A DNA stretch of 8,526 nucleotides from Caldifarciminota bacterium (GTDB lineage: Bacteria; Hydrothermota; UBA3073; NMUJ01): the NCBI GenBank assembly GCA_021158725.1, contig JAGGUB010000115.1:1-8526 (forward strand), given 5' to 3'. Each line of letters begins with the position of its first letter. Position 1 is the stretch's first letter. The notes beneath the pieces are model-generated. The model saw nothing but the letters and a program-made list of their open reading frames with translations, did no database searches and was not told where the DNA came from. The position numbers and the translations under genes are program-made. Below are positions 4,080-8,526 of this stretch, in pieces.

Positions 4080-6566
4080 ATGGGTAAAGTGTTGTATTTG
4101 GTAGATGGTAGTTTGCTTGCTTATCGTGCATTCTATGCGTTTATACGTAACCCGTTACGTACGTCAAAGGGTGAGAATACGAGTGCAGTGTTTGGGTTCA
4201 CCAACTCGCTGTTGAAGATACTCAATGACTACAATCCCGAGTATATAGCCGTGTTCTTTGATAGTCCAACACCTACGTTTAGACATAAGCTGTTTGAGGA
4301 GTATAAAGCTACACGACCGCCGGCACCCGATGAGTTGAAGCCTCAGATACCCAAAATAAAGGCGATTGTCAAGTATCTCGGTATCCCTGTAATAGAAGTA
4401 CCTGGTATAGAAGCAGATGACGCGATTGGTATAGTAGCAGAGAAGGCAGCAGCCGCTAATTGGGATGTTGTGATCGTGGGTAGTGATAAAGATTTTCTGC
4501 AGCTGTTGTCACCGAAGATAAAGTTGCTCGATCCAAGGGAGTTCAAGCTATACGGTAAGGAGAAGGTTGAGGAGAAGTGGGGTGTACCTGCTGAGTATGG
4601 GGCAGATTTTCTTGCACTTGTAGGTGACGATATCGATAATATACCGGGTGTACCTGGTATAGGGCCGAAGACGGCGGCACAACTTATACGTAAGTGGGGT
4701 AGTATCGAAAATATTTACGAGAATCTACCAAAAGTAACCCCGGAAAAGGTGCGTAAATTGTTGGAGCAACATCGTGATCGTGCAATGTTGTCGAAGAAAC
4801 TGGCAACGTTGAGGTTAGAGCAACCGCTGGAGGTTAGGTTTGAGGAGTTACGGCGAGGTGAGATACAGCGTGAACCACTACTTAAGATGTTTCGTGAGCT
4901 GGAATTTACATCACTTATGAAGAAAATAGGGGGGTTCAAGTTGCGGCCATATCCTGTGAGGGATACACATGAGGACTATGTGAAGGGGGTGACCAAGCTG
5001 GCGATTGTGTGGGATGATGACTTCTATGGTATAAGTAAGGCGGAGGGTGATGCCATTGTGGTGACGGATAAACAGAAGCTGGGTAGCTTGGTAAGCGATC
5101 CGAACATATCGAAGATAGTACCGGATGTCAAATACCTACACAAGAATTACGAGGTAGCTGGCCATGTGTTCGATACCAGTATCGCATCGTACTTGTTGGA
5201 ACCCGACCTCAAGGATCACTCTGTTGAGTATCTATCGGCTGCGTATCTGGCGATACCGATTGAGGTACCTAAACAGCCATCGTTTAGCGAACGTACGGCG
5301 TTGTTGGGGTTGAAAGCTGAAGTACTCTACAGGGTTGAACGGATACTGTTGGAGGAGTTACGTGAGAAGCAGCTGGATAGACTCTACTATGAGATCGATC
5401 TACCGTTGGCACGTGTGCTCGCACATATGGAGAAGGTTGGTGTACTTATTGATGTGGGTTACTTGGAGGCTGAATCGCAGCGGTTAGCACGTGAGTTACA
5501 TGAACTTGAACGTCAAATCTATGCGATAGCGGGGGAGGTGTTCAATATACGGTCGCCGAAACAGTTATCGTATATATTGTTTGAGAAGTTGAAGTTACCC
5601 AAAGGTAAACGCCGTAAGACGGGACCATCGACGGATGTGGAGGTGTTGGAGAAGCTGGCTGAGGAGCATGAGATTGCAAGGTTGTTGTTACAGTATCGTG
5701 AGAAATATAAACTTAAATCCTCGTATATAGATGTGTTACCTCAGATACGTGATGCTTATGGACGTATACATGCGGAGTGGAACCAAACCGTAACTGCAAC
5801 GGGTAGGTTGAGCTCATCGAACCCTAACCTACAGAATATACCGAAACGCGAAATCCGTAAGGCGTTTATTGCACCCAAAGGTAGGGTACTTTTGGCGGCT
5901 GACTATTCACAGATAGAGTTGAGGATAATGGCATCGCTGTCGGAGGATCCTAACCTTATGGATGCATTCTTCAAGGGTGAGGATATTCACACGAAGACGG
6001 CTAAGTTGTTGTTTGGTGAAGAGAACCCTGAGACACGACGACGTGCAAAGGTGGTGAACTTCGGTATAATGTATGGTATGGGCCCGTATGGGTTATCGCA
6101 GGAACTTAAATGCCCGATACAGGAGGCACATGCGTTTATTGCTAACTACTTTGCTACGTATCCGAAGGTTAAGGAATGGATCGACCGTACGCTGGAGTTT
6201 GCACGTGAACATGGGTATGTGACGACGATACTGGGTAGACGACGTTACTTCAAGAATTTGAACCATCCCAACGCCAACCTGCGTAGGTTCGAGGAGCGTG
6301 CGGCTATAAATGCACCGATACAGGGGAGTGCAGCCGATATGATCAAGAAGGCGATGCTCGATATATACAGGACGTTTGAGAAGGAGGGGATACCTGCGGA
6401 TATGATAATACAGGTGCATGATGAGCTGGTGTTTGAAGTAGATGAAAGTGTGAAGGATGAGGTACGTGAGATCGTGCGCAAGAAGATGGAAACTGCTATA
6501 CCGTTGAAGGTGCCGGTGAAGGTTGAGATAGGTGAGGGGTACACTTGGTATGAGGCTCACACCTAA
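4080..6566 (+). CDS. polA: DNA polymerase I, proofreading-deficient Thermus-like type
   Basis: This 828-residue enzyme fills gaps and removes RNA primers in replication and repair. Residues 1 to about 285 are the 5'-nuclease domain, with acidic metal ligands in VDGSLLAYRAF (Asp9), FDSP (Asp61), IEADDAIG (111, 113, 114), GSDKDF (136, 138) and GDDIDNIPGVPGIGPKTA (183, 184, 186 plus the helix-hairpin-helix). Residues 300-420 correspond to the 3'-5' exonuclease fold, but the DxE motif and the partner aspartate near VKYLHKNY are missing, so proofreading should be absent, as in Taq. The polymerase motifs are intact: motif A DYSQIELR (Asp608), motif B R653, K657, F661 and Y665 in RRRAKVVNFGIMYG, and motif C VHDELV (Asp781). 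Phe661 matches Taq Phe667. The length is close to Taq (832). The start is the ATG at 4080; an in-frame GTG at 4077 sits better behind GAGGT. Its end overlaps coaE by 17 bases. Confidence 0.98.
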   Translation: MGKVLYLVDGSLLAYRAFYAFIRNPLRTSKGENTSAVFGFTNSLLKILNDYNPEYIAVFFDSPTPTFRHKLFEEYKATRPPAPDELKPQIPKIKAIVKYLGIPVIEVPGIEADDAIGIVAEKAAAANWDVVIVGSDKDFLQLLSPKIKLLDPREFKLYGKEKVEEKWGVPAEYGADFLALVGDDIDNIPGVPGIGPKTAAQLIRKWGSIENIYENLPKVTPEKVRKLLEQHRDRAMLSKKLATLRLEQPLEVRFEELRRGEIQREPLLKMFRELEFTSLMKKIGGFKLRPYPVRDTHEDYVKGVTKLAIVWDDDFYGISKAEGDAIVVTDKQKLGSLVSDPNISKIVPDVKYLHKNYEVAGHVFDTSIASYLLEPDLKDHSVEYLSAAYLAIPIEVPKQPSFSERTALLGLKAEVLYRVERILLEELREKQLDRLYYEIDLPLARVLAHMEKVGVLIDVGYLEAESQRLARELHELERQIYAIAGEVFNIRSPKQLSYILFEKLKLPKGKRRKTGPSTDVEVLEKLAEEHEIARLLLQYREKYKLKSSYIDVLPQIRDAYGRIHAEWNQTVTATGRLSSSNPNLQNIPKREIRKAFIAPKGRVLLAADYSQIELRIMASLSEDPNLMDAFFKGEDIHTKTAKLLFGEENPETRRRAKVVNFGIMYGMGPYGLSQELKCPIQEAHAFIANYFATYPKVKEWIDRTLEFAREHGYVTTILGRRRYFKNLNHPNANLRRFEERAAINAPIQGSAADMIKKAMLDIYRTFEKEGIPADMIIQVHDELVFEVDESVKDEVREIVRKKMETAIPLKVPVKVEIGEGYTWYEAHT

Positions 6567-7146
6567 CATCAAAATAGGGGTGACAGGTAAATTGGGTGCG
6601 GGTAAGTCTACGGTTGCGAGGATATTGGCGGGGTTGGGTGCTAATATCATAGATGCGGATAAGATAGGGTGGCAAATTTTACAAGAGAAGAGGGATGAAA
6701 TAGTGAACCTATTGGGTAGGGAAGTGCTGGAAGGTGAACGTATCGATCGCAAAAAGGTGGCGAAGATAGTGTTTAGTTCGAGGGATAAGCTGGAACAGTT
6801 TGAAGCTATTGTGCATCCACCGTTGTTGGAGCAGCTCAAGAAGCGATTACAGAGGCCGGGTGTGGTTGTGGTGGATGCTGCACTTATACCTTATTGGGGG
6901 ATTGAGGATTGGTTTGACTACGTGATATGGGTGGATGCACCATGGGAGGTTAGGTTGGATAGGATGAAAAGGCGAGGTTATAGTGAATCCGATATCGTGC
7001 AACGTGAACGTATGCAGGACTTTAGCCCACAGAGGGTTGATTTTTATGTGAAAAACGATGGTGATATGGAGGCACTGGTTAAGCAGGTACGTAGGATATG
7101 GGAGAAGATATTGCGAGAAGCGTCAGATATTGGGGGAGTGTTCTGA
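6550..7146 (+). CDS. coaE: Dephospho-CoA kinase
   Basis: CoaE phosphorylates the ribose 3' hydroxyl of dephospho-CoA, the last step of coenzyme A synthesis, in the cytoplasm. The 198-residue protein shows the P-loop GKLGAGKST (13-21), IIDADKIGW (33-41, the acid pair of the substrate region), LLGREVLEGERIDRKKVAKIVF, a VHPPL segment, VVVVDAALIP (106-114) and a LID-like region with RMKRRGYSESDIVQRERMQ. The VKNDGD near the end corresponds to the family's usual N-x-G. The arginine that normally follows the acid pair is replaced (DKIGW), and the stretch before VKNDGD is shorter than usual. Both are mild oddities. The ATG at 6550 lies 17 bases inside the end of polA, with GAGGGG ten bases upstream; an in-frame GTG at 6532 is possible but adds only MRGTLG. 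The gene overlaps the SpoIID-domain gene by 49 bases. polA-coaE adjacency is found in many bacteria. Confidence 0.95.
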   Translation: MRLTPNIKIGVTGKLGAGKSTVARILAGLGANIIDADKIGWQILQEKRDEIVNLLGREVLEGERIDRKKVAKIVFSSRDKLEQFEAIVHPPLLEQLKKRLQRPGVVVVDAALIPYWGIEDWFDYVIWVDAPWEVRLDRMKRRGYSESDIVQRERMQDFSPQRVDFYVKNDGDMEALVKQVRRIWEKILREASDIGGVF

Positions 7147-8195
7147 TACTGTTGGGGTTGGTGGGATGTGCACCTATAGGTAGGAAGAAACTAATCACTA
7201 CGTATATATCCACAACCTGGATACGGGTGTTGATAGATGAGACTGATAACGGGATTATAAAATTTAGGGATGGCGCTACCATAACCGTGGGGGGTAGGAG
7301 TATAAAAGTAAAGGGGGAATTGCAACTTAAGGATGGATATGTTCAAGCTGATGGGTTAACCTTGGATACAAGGGATGGTGTGGTGATAACACCTGAACAT
7401 GGGTATTTCATATGGAAAGGACATCGATATAGGGGTAAGCTGATATTGAAAGCTGGTAAGGTGATAAACTACCTGCCGCTGGAGGAGTACCTCTATAGTG
7501 TGGTAGCAGCTGAGATGGGGTATAGGCGTGAGTTTGAAGCCCTAAAGGCGCAGGCGGTGGCTGCACGTACGTATGCGGTACGTAAGATGGGGGAGAGGCG
7601 TAACCGGGATTATGATATACATGCGGCACCAGAGGTTGACCAGAAATATATGGGTATGGATAACGAATATGTAGGGGCACGTGATGCGGTCAATGTCACA
7701 CGGGGTGAGATACTGGTATATGGGGGTGAACCCATACGTGCAGTGTATTCGGCATGTTGTGGCGGATATACGAACGATCCGCCGGAGGGATGGGATACAC
7801 CATATCTTGTGGGTAAGCCTGACCCCTACTGTAAAGGGTCACCGTATGAGAGGTGGAGGGTTACACTGAGTAGGGGTGAGCTTGAAGCTAAGCTGGGCTG
7901 TAGAGTGCAGTCTATAAAGGTGGTGGCACGTAATCGTGCAGGCCGTGTACGGTTTGTAGAGATAAATGGTAAGCGGATGGCGGGTGGTGAGTTTAGGGTA
8001 AGGTTGGAGCTACCCAGCACGTGGTTTGAAGTCAAAGAGCGTGGCGATAGTATAATAATCGAGGGTAGGGGGTATGGTCACGGATATGGTATGTGTCAGT
8101 GGGGTGCTATAGGGATGGCGAAACGTGGATACTCGTATCGACAGATACTGGGGTTTTACTACCCAGGGGCGAGGGTTGTGAGATACATGAGGTGA
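7098..8195 (+). CDS. SpoIID/LytB-domain lipoprotein, putative peptidoglycan glycan-cleaving enzyme
   Basis: The N-terminus reads as a lipoprotein signal: basic MGEDIARSVRYW, hydrophobic SVLILLGL and lipobox LVGC with lipidated Cys24. The mature protein should be anchored in the membrane facing outwards. A beta-rich linker (about 35-110) precedes a SpoIID/LytB domain (about 112-360). That domain has LPLEEYLYSVVAAEMG with Glu139 at the expected catalytic position, FEALKAQAVAARTYAV (146-161), YSACCGGYT (217-225) and RGYGHGYGMCQWGAIGMAKRG (324-344). SpoIID of spore formers is a lytic transglycosylase; homologues in non-sporulating bacteria probably remodel peptidoglycan too. Nothing else here suggests sporulation. 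The paired Cys220-Cys221 sits where relatives usually have a Ser/Thr-Cys-Gly-Gly type segment, and Cys245, Cys268 and Cys333 offer possible disulfides or a metal site. The start lies 49 bases inside coaE and is the only one that supplies a full signal peptide. Confidence 0.9.
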   Translation: MGEDIARSVRYWGSVLILLGLVGCAPIGRKKLITTYISTTWIRVLIDETDNGIIKFRDGATITVGGRSIKVKGELQLKDGYVQADGLTLDTRDGVVITPEHGYFIWKGHRYRGKLILKAGKVINYLPLEEYLYSVVAAEMGYRREFEALKAQAVAARTYAVRKMGERRNRDYDIHAAPEVDQKYMGMDNEYVGARDAVNVTRGEILVYGGEPIRAVYSACCGGYTNDPPEGWDTPYLVGKPDPYCKGSPYERWRVTLSRGELEAKLGCRVQSIKVVARNRAGRVRFVEINGKRMAGGEFRVRLELPSTWFEVKERGDSIIIEGRGYGHGYGMCQWGAIGMAKRGYSYRQILGFYYPGARVVRYMR

Positions 8196-8229
8196 CAATT
8201 CACCCTAAATTCCACTTCGTAGGTGGAAT
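8191..8229 (+). other. Two small hairpins after the SpoIID-domain gene
   Basis: GGTGA/TCACC (8191-8195 with 8200-8204, loop CAAT) includes the stop codon. ATTCCAC/GTGGAAT (8209-8215 with 8223-8229, loop of seven) follows closely. No T-run follows the second hairpin, so it is not a standard intrinsic terminator, though it could protect the mRNA 3' end or end transcription weakly. The rest of the 95-base gap (8230-8290) contains only the promoter candidate. Confidence 0.35.
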
Positions 8230-8257
8230 AATAGGGCGACCAACTCACGTAAGTAGC

Positions 8258-8284
8258 TTGATATGGGCGATTTTTGTGTAAATT
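8258..8284 (+). promoter_or_regulatory. Candidate promoter of the nucleotidyltransferase gene, leaderless type
   Basis: TTGATA (8258-8263, 5 of 6) is followed after 15 bases by TAAATT (8279-8284, 4 of 6), six bases before the ATG at 8291. An alternative -10 is AATTAT (8281-8286) with a 17-base spacer. No Shine-Dalgarno sequence lies before the ATG, in line with leaderless transcription. Confidence 0.42.
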
Positions 8285-8290
8285 ATTTTG

Positions 8291-8526
8291 ATGGATGAAA
8301 AATTAAGCGAAATTATAAAAAGAATAGTGGATGAGATTGACCCAGAGAAGATTATACTTTTTGGATCGAGAGCTGTGGGGGGATCGCAGAAATACAGTGA
8401 TTACGATATATGTGTATTAAAGAAGGAAATTAAAGATAAGAGGGAAACCATCAGAAGGATCTATCGTAAACTCCTTGGTGTAGGTGTAGCGGTGGATGTG
8501 ATAGTTGAAACTACTGACCGGTTTGA
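8291..8526 (+). CDS. MNT-type minimal nucleotidyltransferase, N-terminal part (cut by right window edge)
   Basis: Seventy-eight codons are visible before the window ends. The sequence PEKIILFGSRAVG (18-30) followed by YSDYDICV (35-42) is the GS...DxD signature of the DNA polymerase beta-like nucleotidyltransferase fold, with metal-binding Asp37 and Asp39. A third acidic residue, Asp69 in AVDVIV, sits in the expected later strand. Short proteins of this kind (about 100-150 residues) are commonly the MntA half of HEPN/MNT toxin-antitoxin pairs, in which the MNT enzyme AMPylates and silences a HEPN RNase. A HEPN gene may therefore lie just past the right edge; this is inference. The gene is more AT-rich (about 38% G+C by hand count) than its neighbours and uses AGA for arginine more readily, which suggests recent transfer. 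The ATG at 8291 is chosen because it opens the frame and fits the family N-terminus; no ribosome site is seen. Solitary MNT proteins also exist. Confidence 0.88.
   Translation, partial: MDEKLSEIIKRIVDEIDPEKIILFGSRAVGGSQKYSDYDICVLKKEIKDKRETIRRIYRKLLGVGVAVDVIVETTDRF

Noticed and set aside
6093..6839. A 248-codon open frame on the minus strand
   Set aside because: It lies opposite the polymerase motif region of polA and the first half of coaE, both with intact family motifs. Its Ser/Leu/Ile/Thr-rich composition is typical of the antisense of charged proteins, and no domain is visible.
8209..8229. Intrinsic terminator after the SpoIID-domain gene
   Set aside because: The stem is real but short, and it is followed by AATAGGG rather than a T-run; kept only as a hairpin.
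1..8526. CRISPR arrays, tRNA or rRNA genes, insertion sequences
   Set aside because: No regularly spaced repeats, cloverleaf or T-loop signature, rRNA segments, transposase or flanking inverted repeats were seen on either strand.

Overview
The window looks like ordinary chromosome from a thermophilic, probably uncultured bacterium. This is inferred from a Thermus-like DNA polymerase I whose proofreading site has decayed, a short-form ThiC, strong use of ATA for isoleucine at roughly 48% G+C (estimated by eye), and tightly packed genes. Candidate phyla such as WOR-3 or Hydrothermae are possible but cannot be shown from this sequence. TGA is used as a stop, so the genetic code is standard.

Layout: on the minus strand, thiC (480-1775, thiamine pyrimidine synthesis) is followed 18 bases downstream by the start of an unrecognised gene that runs off the left edge (1-461). 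A divergent control region (1776-1924) holds back-to-back promoter candidates, a 14-base palindrome and a possible short leader ORF. On the plus strand comes a transport/regulation group: a CPA2 cation/proton antiporter (1925-3106), a stand-alone PTS EIIA-like protein (3162-3695) and a small PII-like protein (3695-4039). Next is an overlapping group, polA (4080-6566), coaE (6550-7146) and a SpoIID-domain lipoprotein (7098-8195). After 95 bases with two small hairpins, a more AT-rich MNT-type nucleotidyltransferase gene (8291-8526) runs off the right edge.

How the genes may work together: the antiporter, EIIA and PII-like genes could form one regulatory module, in which ion exchange is tuned by a phosphorylatable EIIA and a metabolite-sensing PII fold. 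This is inferred from gene order. The polA-coaE-SpoIID group is probably co-transcribed because of its overlaps rather than because of shared function.

The most notable non-coding pattern is a repeated promoter layout, TTG(N3), 15 bases, TANNNT. Before thiC, polA and the nucleotidyltransferase gene the TANNNT box lies exactly six bases before the ATG, which suggests leaderless mRNAs. Elsewhere, EIIA and the PII-like gene have clear Shine-Dalgarno sequences, so both initiation modes may occur together.
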